From positions 1 through 64,000 of the forward strand of contig NZ_JXXU01000014.1 of assembly GCF_000967495.1 (NCBI RefSeq): DNA of 64,000 nt. The letters are read 5' to 3'. A program made the translations under genes and the position numbers. Shown in pieces: positions 54,020-64,000 of this stretch. Source of the DNA: Vibrio neptunius (GTDB taxonomy: Bacteria > Pseudomonadota > Gammaproteobacteria > Enterobacterales > Vibrionaceae). The notes beneath the pieces are model-generated. The model saw nothing but the letters and a program-made list of their open reading frames with translations, was not told where the DNA came from and ran no database searches. How positions within the stretch are numbered: the first letter of the stretch is position 1; each line of letters begins with the position of its first letter.

Positions 54020-54337
54020 TTGCAACTTGAAGAACTGAATGATTTTCTAGTAGATAAAGCCGACGACATGAAAGCACAGGACATTAAAACGTTAGATGTT
54101 CAGGGCAAATCTAATATCACTGACTACATGATAATCTGCACAGGCACTTCAAAACGTCACGTGGCTTCTATTGCCGAACATGTGGCAAAAGAATCCAAAA
54201 TGGCTGGACTTGAACCACTAGGCATCGACGGCGAAAGTGAAGGTGAGTGGGTTGTCCTTGATATGGGCACGACCATTGTCCATGTTATGCAGGAAGAACA
54301 ACGCGAACTGTATCAACTGGAAAAACTCTGGGGCTAA
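54020..54337 (+). CDS. rsfS: Ribosome silencing factor RsfS
   Basis: 105 residues using TTG 54020, which has AGAGG eight bases upstream and matches the usual MQLEEL-type start; an ATG at 53999 is in frame but has no ribosome site. Body ALDVQGKSSIT-like [20 protein letters not shown], then [16 protein letters not shown] and [19 protein letters not shown]. Binds L14 of the large subunit and blocks joining in starvation. rlmH follows by 3 bases. Confidence 0.93.
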   Translation: MQLEELNDFLVDKADDMKAQDIKTLDVQGKSNITDYMIICTGTSKRHVASIAEHVAKESKMAGLEPLGIDGESEGEWVVLDMGTTIVHVMQEEQRELYQLEKLWG

Positions 54338-54340
54338 TTC

Positions 54341-54811
54341 ATGAAGCTGCAGTTGATCGCCGTTGGTACAAAAATGCCAAAATGGGTTGAAGAAGGCTTT
54401 CAAGAATACAAACGCCGATTCCCTCACGACATGCCACTTGAACTTGTTGAAATTTCAGCCGGAAAACGGGGAAAAAATGCCGATATTGCAAGAATTTTGC
54501 AAAAAGAAGGCGAAGCTATGCTGGCGGCAGTGCCAAAAGGGAATCGAATTGTTACCCTAGATATACCAGGAAAAAAATGGGATACGGCTCAATTAGCCCA
54601 ACAGTTGGATAGTTGGAAACTTGATGGTCGTGATGTTTCGATTTTAATCGGTGGTCCCGAGGGGCTTGCTCCAGCTTGTAAAGCAGCTGCAGACCAAAGC
54701 TGGTCACTATCTGCATTGACGTTACCACACCCTCTAGTTCGCATAGTGATGGCAGAAAGTCTGTATCGAGCCTGGAGTATCACTGCAAACCACCCATATC
54801 ACCGGGAATAA
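54341..54811 (+). CDS. rlmH: 23S rRNA (pseudouridine1915-N3) methyltransferase RlmH
   Basis: 156 residues, complete family length. SPOUT fold with [19 protein letters not shown] (SAM-binding knot) and the C-terminal [17 protein letters not shown]. Acts on helix 69 of the large subunit. Starts 3 bases after rsfS and 6 before mrdA. Confidence 0.97.
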   Translation: MKLQLIAVGTKMPKWVEEGFQEYKRRFPHDMPLELVEISAGKRGKNADIARILQKEGEAMLAAVPKGNRIVTLDIPGKKWDTAQLAQQLDSWKLDGRDVSILIGGPEGLAPACKAAADQSWSLSALTLPHPLVRIVMAESLYRAWSITANHPYHRE

Positions 54812-54817
54812 TCATTA

Positions 54818-56707
54818 ATGTTACGGAAGCGCACCCGGATAAGGGATTATCAAGAAGAAGCACGGTTGTTTAAAAGCCGTGCCATTGTCGCTTTCATCGG
54901 GATAGCTGCCATGGTTGGCCTATTGATAACTAACTTGTATAACATCCAGATCAATCAATATCAGGACTATAAAACCCGATCCAATGACAACCGTATCAAA
55001 GTTGTCCCAATTGCACCGAACCGTGGACTAATCTACGACAGGAACGGTATTCTACTGGCTGAAAATCGCCCGGTTTTCAACTTGGAGATCACACCTGAAA
55101 AGATCACAGACATGGAAGCGACCATTGCTCGACTTCAACAATATGTTGAGATAACGTCTGAACAGATTGAGCGGTTTGAACGTGAACGACGTCAAACCCG
55201 CCGATTTAAATCGGTTCCGATCCTCACCCAATTGACTCAAGAACAAGTCGCCAAGTTTTCCGTCAATCAACACAGATTCCCCGGCGTTTCGGTCAACGCC
55301 AGCTTAAAACGTCATTACCCTTATGGCGAAGTGCTGACTCACGTAATTGGTTACGTCTCACGTATAAATGACCGAGATATACAGCGATTAATAAGAGAAG
55401 AAAAAGAAGCGAACTATCAGGCGACACGGGACATCGGAAAACTTGGTATTGAGCGCTATTACGAAGATCTTCTCCATGGTACTGCTGGCTATCAAGAAGT
55501 CGAAGTAAACAGCCGCGGACGTATTATCCGTACACTGAAGTATATTCCTCCGGTGCCAGGAAAAGACATCGTTCTCAACCTCGATATCGACTTACAAATC
55601 TATATTCACGAATTATTAGCGGGACGTCGTGGCAGCGCCGTTATTCTCGATCCCAAAGATAATGGTGTATTGGCAATGGTGTCCAGCCCAAGTTATGATC
55701 CTAACGCTTTCGTTCACGGTATTTCCGGCAAAGCTTATAGTGCTCTGCTCAATGATAAAAACCGCCCGTTGGTAAACCGCGCAACACTAGGCATTTATCC
55801 TCCAGCCTCAACAATTAAACCATTTATGGCGGTTGCGGCCCTGCAAGAAGGCGTCATTACACCTTATACAACACGTAACGATCCCGGATATTGGAAAATA
55901 CCAAATTCAAAAACGAGGCCGTTCCGAGATTGGCTTCGCTGGGGGCATGGCCGAGTGAACATCGTTAAATCTATCGAAGAATCAGTGGATACCTTCTTTT
56001 ACCAAATTGCTTACGATATGGGGATTGACCGAATCTCTAATTGGATGATGATGTTTGGATTCGGTGAGAAAACGGGGATCGATATATACGAAGAGAGTAA
56101 AGCAAACATGCCAACTCGTGAGTGGAAGATGGCTCGTCACCGTGTACCTTGGTATCAGGGCGATACTATTCCTGTCGGTATCGGCCAAGGTTACTGGACC
56201 GCTACGCCAATGCAGATTGCTAAAGCCACTTCCGTATTGGTCAACCGAGGTAAACGCGTAGCACCACACCTCCTCCGGGCAACCATAGTGAATGGGGAAA
56301 AGTTTGACAAATACCAGCTTTCAACGCTGGAGTCTTACACCTACCCTCCAATTGAGGGAGTGAACGAGAAGTTTTGGGACTTATCCATAGAAGGTATGCG
56401 CTTGGCCAATCATGGAAAGAAAGGGACAGCGAGACGTTCGTTTTACAAAACGCCTTATATGAGTGGCGGGAAATCAGGCACGGCGCAAGTCTTTGGGTTA
56501 GCAGAAGACGAGGAGTACAATGCCGATGAGATTGCCGAGCATTTACGCGACCATGCCTTATTTACAGGATTTGCACCTATCGAAGAACCAAAACTTATTG
56601 TGACCATAGTATTAGAAAATGCTGGGGGGGGCTCCTCCCAAGGTGCTCCTGTTGTTAGACAGGTCTTCGACCACGTGTTAGTTAAAGATAAAGAGGCACA
56701 ACAATAA
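54818..56707 (+). CDS. mrdA: Penicillin-binding protein 2 (MrdA)
   Basis: 629 residues. One N-terminal membrane anchor, a dimerisation domain, then a transpeptidase with SxxK in [14 protein letters not shown], the SxN-type motif in the [11 protein letters not shown] region and KSGTAQ near residue 555. Makes cross-links during cell elongation with RodA. Its stop TAA shares a base with the rodA start. Confidence 0.97.
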   Translation: MLRKRTRIRDYQEEARLFKSRAIVAFIGIAAMVGLLITNLYNIQINQYQDYKTRSNDNRIKVVPIAPNRGLIYDRNGILLAENRPVFNLEITPEKITDMEATIARLQQYVEITSEQIERFERERRQTRRFKSVPILTQLTQEQVAKFSVNQHRFPGVSVNASLKRHYPYGEVLTHVIGYVSRINDRDIQRLIREEKEANYQATRDIGKLGIERYYEDLLHGTAGYQEVEVNSRGRIIRTLKYIPPVPGKDIVLNLDIDLQIYIHELLAGRRGSAVILDPKDNGVLAMVSSPSYDPNAFVHGISGKAYSALLNDKNRPLVNRATLGIYPPASTIKPFMAVAALQEGVITPYTTRNDPGYWKIPNSKTRPFRDWLRWGHGRVNIVKSIEESVDTFFYQIAYDMGIDRISNWMMMFGFGEKTGIDIYEESKANMPTREWKMARHRVPWYQGDTIPVGIGQGYWTATPMQIAKATSVLVNRGKRVAPHLLRATIVNGEKFDKYQLSTLESYTYPPIEGVNEKFWDLSIEGMRLANHGKKGTARRSFYKTPYMSGGKSGTAQVFGLAEDEEYNADEIAEHLRDHALFTGFAPIEEPKLIVTIVLENAGGGSSQGAPVVRQVFDHVLVKDKEAQQ

Positions 56708-57828
56708 TGGATTTTGATCCAGCCACAGGCCAAAACCGAGCGCTGTTTGAACGCTTTCATATCGATTTACCTCTACTACTCGGTATTCTTGTGCTGATGG
56801 GCTTTGGCCTTATTATTATGTACAGCGCAAGCGGTCAAAGCCTGGCAATGATGGATCGCCAGGCGATGCGCATGGGCTTATCTCTCGGTGTGATGGTGAT
56901 TCTAGCCCAGATCCCTCCACGAACTTACGAAACACTAGCGCCACTGATGTTTGTTGTCGGAGTTTTATTATTGTTTGGCGTGTTGTTCTTTGGTGAAGCC
57001 TCCAAAGGAGCCCAGCGTTGGCTCAACCTTGGTTTTGTTCGCTTTCAACCCTCAGAATTGCTAAAACTTGCAGTACCTCTTATGGTCGCCCGCTATATTG
57101 GTAAGCGCTCACTGCCGCCGACTTTCCAAACCTTAATGATGTCCTTAGTGATGGTTTTTGTACCGACCATACTGATTGCCAAACAACCCGATTTGGGTAC
57201 TTCAATTTTGATTGCCGCTTCAGGGGTTTTCGTTATTTTCCTAGCTGGCATCAGTTGGAAAATTATCTTCGCTGCGGCCTGTGGACTTGGTGCATTTTTA
57301 CCCATCTTATGGTTCTTCCTGATGAGGGAATACCAGAAAGTCCGAGTCCGCACTCTATTTAATCCGGAATCGGACCCTCTTGGTGCAGGCTATCACATTA
57401 TCCAAAGTAAAATCGCGATTGGCTCTGGGGGAATATCTGGCAAAGGCTGGCTGCAAGGCACACAATCTCAGCTCGAATTTCTACCAGAACGTCACACTGA
57501 CTTTATTTTTGCTGTTATTGCAGAAGAATGGGGCCTAATTGGTATCCTAATTTTACTTAGCTTATATCTGTTTATTATTGGCCGAGGGCTGGTATTGGCG
57601 AGCAAAGCACAAACTGCTTTTGGCAGAATGATGGCGGGCAGTATTGTTCTTAGTTTCTTTGTCTATGTATTTGTTAACATCGGCATGGTCAGTGGCATCT
57701 TACCTGTGGTCGGGGTTCCGCTTCCTCTAATTAGCTATGGCGGTACTTCCATGGTTACCTTAATGGCGGGCTTTGGCATCCTGATGTCCATTCACACTCA
57801 TCGAAAAGCATTCTCAAAGGCAACCTAA
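56707..57828 (+). CDS. mrdB: Rod-shape glycosyltransferase RodA (MrdB)
   Basis: 373 residues, about ten membrane segments, SEDS family. Family points: [33 protein letters not shown] (conserved Asp), and the C-terminal [25 protein letters not shown]. Polymerises glycan strands for elongation together with PBP2. Overlaps mrdA by one base and is followed directly by rlpA. Confidence 0.97.
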   Translation: MDFDPATGQNRALFERFHIDLPLLLGILVLMGFGLIIMYSASGQSLAMMDRQAMRMGLSLGVMVILAQIPPRTYETLAPLMFVVGVLLLFGVLFFGEASKGAQRWLNLGFVRFQPSELLKLAVPLMVARYIGKRSLPPTFQTLMMSLVMVFVPTILIAKQPDLGTSILIAASGVFVIFLAGISWKIIFAAACGLGAFLPILWFFLMREYQKVRVRTLFNPESDPLGAGYHIIQSKIAIGSGGISGKGWLQGTQSQLEFLPERHTDFIFAVIAEEWGLIGILILLSLYLFIIGRGLVLASKAQTAFGRMMAGSIVLSFFVYVFVNIGMVSGILPVVGVPLPLISYGGTSMVTLMAGFGILMSIHTHRKAFSKAT

Positions 57829-58611
57829 ATGTCTGTTTATAAACCTCTGCTAGGCATGCTTTGTGCCGTTACTACCTTAGTCGGCTGTTCCTCAACGCCT
57901 GATAAGCGATACTCTATCGATGACGACATCGCCCCCGATGCTCCTATTTCTGTTGAGCACATTGAAGACGCACATCCTCAATACGAGCCATATAGCCTAG
58001 GTGGCAATAGCGACTATACGCTTCGTGGCCAGCGTTATGAGATCATCAAAGAGCCTCAAGGTTTCACCCAAGAAGGTGTCGCCTCTTGGTATGGTAAGAA
58101 ATTTCATGGTCACCAGACCTCTAACGGTGAAGTATACGATATGTACTCCATGTCAGCGGCACACAAAACCTTGCCTATACCTAGCTACGTAAAAGTGACC
58201 AACAAAGACAATGGTAGATCAGCAGTTGTACGCGTTAATGATCGTGGGCCTTTTCATCAAGGTCGAATCATAGACCTAAGTTTTGCCGCGGCAACCAAAT
58301 TAGATGTCATCCACACAGGAACGGCTAATGTGACCATAGAGGTCATTTCTGTCGACAAACCAACGCAAGCGCACAAACAAAAAGCATTGCCAAAATTCGT
58401 TGTTCAGGTAGCGTCTTCACAACATGAAGACAGAGTACGAACTTTAGCACAAGATCTGAGTCAAACACTTTCGGTAAAGAGCTATATCAGCTCGGATAAA
58501 AACCTTCACCGCGTGTTCTTAGGCCCATTTGATGACTATATGCTGACGCAAAAGGCTTTAGAACAAGTTAAGCTGATGGGCTATCCGAGTGCTTTTATAA
58601 AATCCCAGTAG
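57829..58611 (+). CDS. rlpA: Septal-ring lytic transglycosylase-like lipoprotein RlpA
   Basis: 260 residues. Lipobox VGCSS puts the acylated Cys at 20. A double-psi beta barrel (EGVASWYGKKFHGHQTSNGEVYDMYSMSAAHK with the catalytic Asp region VRVNDRGPFHQGRIIDLS) is followed by a C-terminal SPOR domain (PKFVVQVASSQHEDRVRTLA). RlpA degrades naked glycan strands at the septum. The ATG directly follows the rodA stop. Confidence 0.95.
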   Translation: MSVYKPLLGMLCAVTTLVGCSSTPDKRYSIDDDIAPDAPISVEHIEDAHPQYEPYSLGGNSDYTLRGQRYEIIKEPQGFTQEGVASWYGKKFHGHQTSNGEVYDMYSMSAAHKTLPIPSYVKVTNKDNGRSAVVRVNDRGPFHQGRIIDLSFAAATKLDVIHTGTANVTIEVISVDKPTQAHKQKALPKFVVQVASSQHEDRVRTLAQDLSQTLSVKSYISSDKNLHRVFLGPFDDYMLTQKALEQVKLMGYPSAFIKSQ

Positions 58612-58700
58612 TCCTCAATCCAGTGTGAGATACGCCGCACACTGGTTTGAGCGATTGTTTCTGTTAATATATGGACAGTTAATAAAAACCTGTAGTCAAT

Positions 58701-59879
58701 ATGAAAAAAACAACGCTAATTAAATCCGTTTTTGCGTCTTCTATTGCGCTTTCTGCAACTTTCGCATCCTCTTCGTTTGCCACCCCAATTGTGGTACCAG
58801 ACGCTCCTCAAATCGCTGCGAAAGGCTACGTTTTGATGGACTATAACTCAGGTAAGATCCTCGCAGAAAAAGAGATGAACACTAAGTTGTCTCCTGCAAG
58901 TCTGACCAAAATGATGACCAGTTACGTGATCGGCCAAGAGCTAGAGCGCGGTAATATTTCGCTTCAGGACGACGTCACCATCAGCAAGAATGCTTGGGCT
59001 AAAAACTTCCCTGATTCTTCAAAGATGTTTATCGAAGTCGGCACAACAGTCAAAGTCGAAGAACTTAATCGCGGTATCATTGTTCAATCCGGTAACGATG
59101 CGTGTGTTGCTATGGCAGAGCACATTGCAGGGTCAGAAGATGCCTTCGTTGATCTGATGAATGCTTGGGCAGATACGCTAGGCATGAAAAACACTCACTT
59201 CGCCAATGTTCATGGCTTAGACAACCCTAATCTGTACTCTACGCCTTATGATATGGCGCTACTTGGCCAAGCATTAATTCGTGACGTACCAGACGAGTAT
59301 CGTATTTACTCTGAGAAGAAATTCACCTACAACGGCATTACACAATACAACCGTAACGGCTTGCTTTGGGACAAAAGCATGAACGTTGACGGCATTAAAA
59401 CCGGTCACACAAGTAACGCGGGTTATAGCCTAGTCAGCTCAGCAACTGAAGGAAAAATGCGCCTTGTTGCTGTTGTCATGGGAACTAAAAATGCAAACGC
59501 ACGTAAATCAGAAAGCAAAAAACTACTTAGCTACGGATTTCGCTTCTTTGAAACAGTTGCTCCACACAAAGCTGGTGAAACCTTCGTCGAAGAAAAGATC
59601 TGGATGGGCGACAAAGATACGGTTGCACTGGGCTTAGACAAAGATACTTACGTTACCCTTCCTCGTGGGCAAGCCAAAAACCTTCAAGCCAGCTTCGTAC
59701 TTGAAAAAGAACTAGAAGCCCCAATTAAGAAAGGTGATGTAGTAGGTAAGCTATACTATCAACTTGAAGGCGAAGATGTTGCTGAGTACCCACTTCTAGC
59801 GTTAGAAGATGTCAATAAAGGTAGTCTATTCAGCCGTCTGTGGGATTATATTGTGATGCTGTTTAAGAGCTTCCTCTAA
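58701..59879 (+). CDS. dacA: D-alanyl-D-alanine carboxypeptidase, PBP5
   Basis: 392 residues. Signal peptide of about 27 residues. Catalytic motifs SPASLTKMM (SxxK), QSGNDACVA (SGN) and KTGHTSNAGY (KTG). A C-terminal domain ends in an amphipathic helix (LFSRLWDYIVMLFKSFL) that anchors it to the inner membrane. It trims pentapeptides. Ends in a strong terminator. Confidence 0.97.
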   Translation: MKKTTLIKSVFASSIALSATFASSSFATPIVVPDAPQIAAKGYVLMDYNSGKILAEKEMNTKLSPASLTKMMTSYVIGQELERGNISLQDDVTISKNAWAKNFPDSSKMFIEVGTTVKVEELNRGIIVQSGNDACVAMAEHIAGSEDAFVDLMNAWADTLGMKNTHFANVHGLDNPNLYSTPYDMALLGQALIRDVPDEYRIYSEKKFTYNGITQYNRNGLLWDKSMNVDGIKTGHTSNAGYSLVSSATEGKMRLVAVVMGTKNANARKSESKKLLSYGFRFFETVAPHKAGETFVEEKIWMGDKDTVALGLDKDTYVTLPRGQAKNLQASFVLEKELEAPIKKGDVVGKLYYQLEGEDVAEYPLLALEDVNKGSLFSRLWDYIVMLFKSFL

Positions 59880-59897
59880 CTAGAACGCACCTACATC

Positions 59898-59923
59898 AAA
59901 AGCCGCTTATCGCGGCTTTTTTT
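59898..59923 (+). terminator. dacA terminator
   Basis: Arms AAAAGCCGC and GCGGCTTTT with a short loop and extra T-run. Confidence 0.92.
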
Positions 59924-60019
59924 ATTCTCGCTAGGTAAGCTGGCGAGAATGTTGAGATTTAGAACCAATGGCAGTACTATTTCGCGCTGCTTAAATGACA
60001 TTCAACTTGGAGTTTCAAA

Positions 60020-60298
60020 ATGTTGACTATCAACTCAGACGCAAAACTGAAAGATCTGCTTGAGTTTCCTTGTTCTTTTACCTACAAGGTGATGGGCTAC
60101 GCTAAGCCTGAGCTTCCAGAAAAGGTTCTTGAAGTTATCCAACGCCACGCTCCAGGTAACTACAGCCCCAGTGTGAAGCCAAGTGCAAAAGGTAACTACC
60201 ATTCTGTATCTGTTACCATTACAGCGACGTCCATTGAGCAAGTCGAAACCTTATACAAAGAATTGGGCCAGATCGATATTGTGCGTATGGTTCTATAA
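60020..60298 (+). CDS. ybeD: DUF493 family protein YbeD
   Basis: 92 residues, ferredoxin-like fold typical of DUF493. Landmarks [38 protein letters not shown] and the C-terminal [14 protein letters not shown]. Function unknown; possibly a regulator of lipoate synthesis because it precedes lipB in many genomes. Confidence 0.92.
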   Translation: MLTINSDAKLKDLLEFPCSFTYKVMGYAKPELPEKVLEVIQRHAPGNYSPSVKPSAKGNYHSVSVTITATSIEQVETLYKELGQIDIVRMVL

Positions 60299-60325
60299 TT
60301 TTATTTGATGAAATAAAATTAATTT

Positions 60326-60352
60326 GAAAGCAGCGTCAGCTGCTTTCTTTTT
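60326..60352 (+). terminator. ybeD terminator
   Basis: Perfect arms GAAAGCAGC (60326-60334) and GCTGCTTTC (60339-60347) with a GTCA loop and five T. Confidence 0.85.
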
Positions 60353-60476
60353 AGATATCAGATAGATAATAATCCTGCTTTTTATCTAAGGTTAAAAATG
60401 TGTGGCTGATATGTAGTTCAATGACCAGAAGCAGTTTATAATCCCAGAACTTTATTTACTGACTATAGGATCAGGA

Positions 60477-61130
60477 ATGCAAAACCAGCTTGTTGTGAAA
60501 CGTCTGGGTCGGCAAGATTACGAACCTATTTGGAAAGCAATGCACGAGTTCACAGATAACCGAACTGAGGAAACCTGTGATCAAGTATGGCTAGTCGAGC
60601 ACAACCCTGTGTTTACACAAGGGCAAGCAGGTAAAGATGAGCATTTAATCAATACGGGTAATATCCCTGTCGTACAAAGCGATAGAGGTGGTCAAGTAAC
60701 CTATCACGGTCCCGGTCAATTGGTGGCTTACTTCCTGATAAATCTACGTCGTAAAAAACTCGGTGTCCGAGATCTCGTGACTCATATTGAGAATCTCGTG
60801 ATCAACACCTTAAAAAAATACAATATAGAGTCGGCGGCACGACCAGATGCACCAGGTGTCTATGTTGATGGTAAAAAGATCTGTTCTTTAGGGCTGAGGA
60901 TCCGTAAAGGGTGCTCATTCCATGGATTAGCATTAAATGTAAATATGGACTTATCGCCATTCTTGCGTATAAATCCATGTGGCTATGCTGGTATGGAGAT
61001 GGTTCAAATGAGCCAGCTTGGTGGGCCGGATGATCTTACCCAAGTTGAAGCGGCATTAGTCGATGAACTTGTAACTTTGCTTGGTTATGAGCAAGTTGAA
61101 TTCAGCACAGAAACCTCTCCTACGCGATGA
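60477..61130 (+). CDS. lipB: Octanoyl-[acyl-carrier-protein]:protein octanoyltransferase
   Basis: 217 residues; ATG 60477 with AGGA upstream. Family marks [40 protein letters not shown], and the catalytic Lys/Cys region [21 protein letters not shown] and [12 protein letters not shown]. Moves octanoate from ACP to lipoyl domains. lipA follows. Confidence 0.97.
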   Translation: MQNQLVVKRLGRQDYEPIWKAMHEFTDNRTEETCDQVWLVEHNPVFTQGQAGKDEHLINTGNIPVVQSDRGGQVTYHGPGQLVAYFLINLRRKKLGVRDLVTHIENLVINTLKKYNIESAARPDAPGVYVDGKKICSLGLRIRKGCSFHGLALNVNMDLSPFLRINPCGYAGMEMVQMSQLGGPDDLTQVEAALVDELVTLLGYEQVEFSTETSPTR

Positions 61131-61154
61131 GAAGCAAAGAGAAGTATAGATAGC

Positions 61155-62120
61155 ATGAGTAAACCAATCCAAATGGAAAAAGGCGTTAAATACCGCGACG
61201 CTGACAAGATGGCATTGATCCCTGTAAAGAACATGCCAACTGAGCAAAAAGAAGTTCTGCGTAAGCCAGACTGGATGAAAATCAAATTGCCTGCTGACAG
61301 CCAGCGTATTCAAGATATCAAATCTGCAATGCGTAAAAATAACCTCCACTCAGTGTGTGAGGAAGCCTCCTGTCCGAACCTAGCAGAATGTTTCAACCAT
61401 GGTACAGCGACCTTTATGATTCTTGGCGCTATCTGTACTCGTCGCTGTCCTTTCTGTGATGTCGCTCATGGCCGACCTGTTGCTCCAGAAGCGAATGAAC
61501 CGCAAAAGCTTGCACAAACTATTTCAGATATGAAGCTGAAATATGTCGTAATTACATCCGTAGACCGCGACGATCTTAGAGACGGTGGTGCTAAGCACTT
61601 CGCTGACTGTAACCGAGAGATCCGAGCGAAAAACCCAAACATCCGTATTGAGACATTGGTTCCGGATTTCCGTGGAAGAATGGATGTGGCGCTGGAATTG
61701 ATGAAAGACAACCCACCCGATGTCTTCAATCACAACTTAGAAACCGCACCGCGTCTCTACCGTAAAGCACGTCCGGGGGCAAACTATAAGTGGTCATTAC
61801 AGCTTCTCAAGAAATTTAAACAACAGCACCCAGATATCCCAACGAAATCTGGACTAATGATGGGCTTAGGCGAAACAAAAGAAGAAATTATTGAGGTTCT
61901 AAAAGACCTTCGCGAGCATGGTGTGACGATGCTGACTCTGGGCCAATATTTAGCACCAAGTCGTCATCATCTACCCGTTGAACGTTACGTTCCTCCATCA
62001 GAATTTGATGAGCTAAAAGAAATTGCTTTAGAACTGGGCTTTACTCACGCTGCATGTGGTCCATTTGTTCGTTCTTCATACCACGCAGATCTGCAGGCTC
62101 AGGGCGTTGAAATTAGCTAA
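61155..62120 (+). CDS. lipA: Lipoyl synthase
   Basis: 321 residues. Radical SAM enzyme that adds sulfur to octanoyl groups. The auxiliary cluster cysteines are in the N-terminal [20 protein letters not shown] and the SAM cluster in [13 protein letters not shown]. It makes the lipoate cofactor for 2-oxo acid dehydrogenases and glycine cleavage. Ends in a terminator. Confidence 0.97.
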   Translation: MSKPIQMEKGVKYRDADKMALIPVKNMPTEQKEVLRKPDWMKIKLPADSQRIQDIKSAMRKNNLHSVCEEASCPNLAECFNHGTATFMILGAICTRRCPFCDVAHGRPVAPEANEPQKLAQTISDMKLKYVVITSVDRDDLRDGGAKHFADCNREIRAKNPNIRIETLVPDFRGRMDVALELMKDNPPDVFNHNLETAPRLYRKARPGANYKWSLQLLKKFKQQHPDIPTKSGLMMGLGETKEEIIEVLKDLREHGVTMLTLGQYLAPSRHHLPVERYVPPSEFDELKEIALELGFTHAACGPFVRSSYHADLQAQGVEIS

Positions 62121-62142
62121 TTATCATTTAAGTTAATAATCA

Positions 62143-62170
62143 GGGTTGACAAAATAAGTCAGCCCTTTTT
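62143..62170 (+). terminator. lipA terminator
   Basis: Arms GGGTTGAC (62143-62150) and GTCAGCCC (62158-62165), one G-U pair, followed by five T. Confidence 0.82.
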
Positions 62171-62253
62171 CGTTTCGTTTCTTGAATGAGACACAACTCT
62201 TCTATAGGCTAAGCCCTAACAACACTATAAAAGTACATCTCCAAGGAATTATT

Positions 62254-62580
62254 ATGAAAAGACTAGGTTTTGTTGCTGTTGCCCTCGCTGCATTAACAGC
62301 AGGCTGCGCTTCTAACACACAGCAGGACAATTTCCGTGAGGCTTCTTTTGAGCTGTGTAATACAGACGTTGAGCTTTACTCTGTGAGTGACGATGGTCGC
62401 GTGCGTATTGTGTGTGCAGATGGCTCTAAATTCGCGCTAAACAGTGAAAAGACACTCGAAACTATGCGTGACATCAACATTGATTACTGTGATGGTGAAG
62501 GTCTAGGTAAGTTCAGCGAAAGCCGCAAGTACTACTCTTTTAAATGTAAGTCCGGCACGCTGTTGAGTATTTCAAAATAA
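62254..62580 (+). CDS. Small lipoprotein of unknown function
   Basis: 108 residues from ATG 62254, with AAGGA just before; an upstream start at 62182 is in frame but not supported. Lipobox LTAGC places the Cys at 18. The mature part contains several cysteines (FELCNTDVELYS, VRIVCADGSKF, DYCDGEGLG, SFKCKSG), possibly two disulfides. No family recognised. Terminator just downstream. Confidence 0.75.
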   Translation: MKRLGFVAVALAALTAGCASNTQQDNFREASFELCNTDVELYSVSDDGRVRIVCADGSKFALNSEKTLETMRDINIDYCDGEGLGKFSESRKYYSFKCKSGTLLSISK

Positions 62581-62595
62581 CTTAAATCTAAAAGT

Positions 62596-62627
62596 AAAAA
62601 GATTGATGTCATATCAATCTTTTTTTC
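62596..62627 (+). terminator. Lipoprotein terminator
   Basis: Perfect arms AGATTGAT and ATCAATCT flanked by A-run and T-run. Confidence 0.9.
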
Positions 62628-63042
62628 TTTTCATCTGTGGACCAAATCATAACTTAAACGTTCTTTGCAGCAACACCTTACCCATCTCCACATAACTGTC
62701 CCTTAAGTGATAATCCACTAAAGTCACACTATATTTATGCAACTGCCTAGAGCATCGTTCTATGAGACTGAGTCTCCATCTTCAGGTCCAATCAAACTCG
62801 CTGGTTGTCATCATTTTCGGTAATCGGCCAGCCTTGTAGGCTCTCTCTTGCCTGACCATGCCGATAAAAAGACACAATATTGTTGCGGTTACTAAGAGAA
62901 ACTGAAGACAAGCATTAAGGTTGACGCTCAAGCCCCCCTTCATTGACATCAATAAAATGATGATTGGGTATTTAGTCGTTAGTAAATTAACCGTTATGAG
63001 GTGGGAACATTAAGAGCTTGTCGATTTACCCGTTATCGCACA
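62628..63042. other. Spacer upstream of glyA terminator, mostly a broken ORF
   Basis: Contains the interrupted ORF listed separately (62647-62949, minus). No RNA gene recognised, and no riboswitch seen next to glyA from this side. Confidence 0.4.
62647..62949 (-). pseudogene. ORF of about 100 codons interrupted by one in-frame UGA
   Basis: Minus-strand ORF from ATG 62949 encodes 55 residues: a soluble start, a hydrophobic stretch ACLQFLLVTATILCLFIGMV that could span the membrane, then RQERAYKAGRLPK and a stop TGA (62782-62784). The same frame continues for 44 more codons (IERCSRQLHKYSVTLVDYHL, then VEMGKVLLQRTFKL) to the next stop at 62647. Both parts look protein-like, so this may be a membrane protein gene with a nonsense mutation, or two noise frames. 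No ribosome site is evident and no family recognised. Confidence 0.35.
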
Positions 63043-63068
63043 TAAAAAAACCTCCAGAAGGAGGTTTT
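63043..63068 (-). terminator. glyA terminator
   Basis: Perfect arms AAAACCTCC and GGAGGTTTT with an AGAA loop and a T-run on the minus strand. Confidence 0.9.
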
Positions 63069-63127
63069 GAAACATGCTGGTATTGAAACCAACAGCGGAA
63101 CATTTAGGGTTCCATACTAAATGCTAG

Positions 63128-64000
63128 TTAAGCGTAAACAGGCAGGCGCTTACAAATCTCTAGAACCTTGGCTTTAGTTGCTGAGATAACATCCTCATTT
63201 CCGATGTTATCTAGCACGTCACACATCCAGTTCGCTAGCTCTTTTGCATCTTCTTCAGTGAAACCACGACGAGTGATGGCTGGAGAGCCTACACGGATAC
63301 CAGAAGTCACAAACGGGCTACGTGGATCGTTTGGCACTGAGTTCTTGTTTACCGTGATGTTTGCTGCACCTAGTGCTGCATCTGCATCTTTACCTGTGAT
63401 GTCTTTGTCGATAAGGTCAACTAGGAACAGGTGGTTCTCTGTACCGTTAGACACAATCTTGTAACCACGTTCTTGGAACTGAGCAACCATCGCTTTTGCA
63501 TTTTTCACTACGCGGGCTTGGTAAGCTTTAAATTCTGGCTCCATGGCTTCTTTGAACGCGACGGCTTTGCCCGCGATAACATGCATCAGAGGACCACCCT
63601 GGCCACCAGGGAATACCGCTGAGTTCAACTTTTTGTACATATCTTCACCAGCGTTAGACAAAATCAGGCCGCCACGTGGACCTGCTAGTGTCTTGTGCGT
63701 TGTTGTTGTCACAACGTGCGCGTGTGGAACTGGTGTTGGGTATTCGCCTGCTGCGATTAGACCAGCAACGTGCGCCATGTCTACGAATAGGTACGCGCCG
63801 GCTTTGTCTGCAATTTCACGCATTCGAGCCCAGTCAACGATTTGAGAGTAAGCCGAGAAGCCGCCGATGATCATCTTAGGCTTGTGCTCTAGAGCAAGCT
63901 GTTCCATTTCATCGTAGTTAATTTGACCCGCTTCGTCGATACCGTAAGGAATCACGTTGTAGTGCTTGCCTGAGAAGTTAACTGGTGAACCGTGAGTCAG
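63128..64000 (-). CDS. glyA: Serine hydroxymethyltransferase (3' part, cut by window edge)
   Basis: The frame is open to the right edge, so the N-terminal region is missing; about 291 residues of the usual 416 or so are here. The first in-window residues read [16 protein letters not shown] Lys is in [16 protein letters not shown]. Other marks are [42 protein letters not shown] and the C-terminal [10 protein letters not shown]. Interconverts serine and glycine with tetrahydrofolate, supplying one-carbon units. Terminator follows at 63043-63068. Confidence 0.97.
   Translation of the reverse strand: MTHGSPVNFSGKHYNVIPYGIDEAGQINYDEMEQLALEHKPKMIIGGFSAYSQIVDWARMREIADKAGAYLFVDMAHVAGLIAAGEYPTPVPHAHVVTTTTHKTLAGPRGGLILSNAGEDMYKKLNSAVFPGGQGGPLMHVIAGKAVAFKEAMEPEFKAYQARVVKNAKAMVAQFQERGYKIVSNGTENHLFLVDLIDKDITGKDADAALGAANITVNKNSVPNDPRSPFVTSGIRVGSPAITRRGFTEEDAKELANWMCDVLDNIGNEDVISATKAKVLEICKRLPVYA

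Noticed and set aside
62782..62784. Selenocysteine read-through at the in-frame TGA of the 62647-62949 ORF
   Set aside because: No conserved redox motif around the UGA and no SECIS-like element was recognised; a nonsense mutation is simpler.

Overview
The window reads as one piece of a Vibrio chromosome, probably the large chromosome. The strongest markers are a divergent htpG / toxR-toxS locus with a membrane-anchored ToxR, and gene neighbourhoods shared with other gammaproteobacteria: adk-hemH near copA; ligA-zipA-cysZ-cysK-ptsHI-crr; ubiF beside miaB-ybeZ-ybeY-corC-lnt; leuS-lptE-holA-rsfS-rlmH-mrdAB-rlpA-dacA-ybeD-lipBA. I did not see a tRNA, rRNA, CRISPR array, insertion sequence or prophage module. 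The species cannot be fixed by reading alone.

Layout. 1-6 kb is accessory: a 5'-truncated repeat-rich protein ending in an SH3-like domain and a kinase-like domain with a changed catalytic residue, an Xre regulator overlapping a VUT-family membrane protein, a methyltransferase, a decayed GNAT acetyltransferase and an unrecognised basic protein. 6-8.3 kb holds two tandem OmpA-family proteins. gltX follows, then a copper module (copA with a MerR/CueR-type promoter, plus a DUF411 protein), a small outer-membrane barrel protein and a CadC/ToxR-like membrane regulator. hemH, adk and htpG lead to toxRS. 21.9-26 kb has a TauE-type exporter, a Cys-version SelW-like protein, yfcE and a tightly overlapping cluster of two DUF1538 membrane proteins, a PII-like protein and a CBS protein. 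26-30.5 kb has two SDR-type genes, cnoX, qmcA and an NfeD-like gene. A small secreted peptide, a lipoprotein and a porin occupy 30.8-33.1 kb.

From 33.5 kb to the end the content is nearly all core: DNA ligase and division (ligA, zipA), sulfate uptake and cysteine synthesis (cysZ, cysK), PTS sugar transport (ptsH, ptsI, crr), ubiquinone, tRNA and rRNA maturation and lipoprotein acylation (ubiF, miaB, ybeZ, ybeY, corC, lnt), then leucyl-tRNA synthesis, LPS assembly, replication clamp loading, ribosome silencing, cell elongation and lipoate synthesis. The right edge cuts glyA.

The points I think most deserve a second look are the truncated pseudokinase-like protein, the four-gene DUF1538/PII/CBS cluster, a 21-codon membrane-peptide ORF with its own terminator before cnoX, an approximately 100-codon ORF broken by one UGA before glyA, and paired CRP-like sites upstream of the porin. 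No clearly new multi-gene defence or secretion system is visible.
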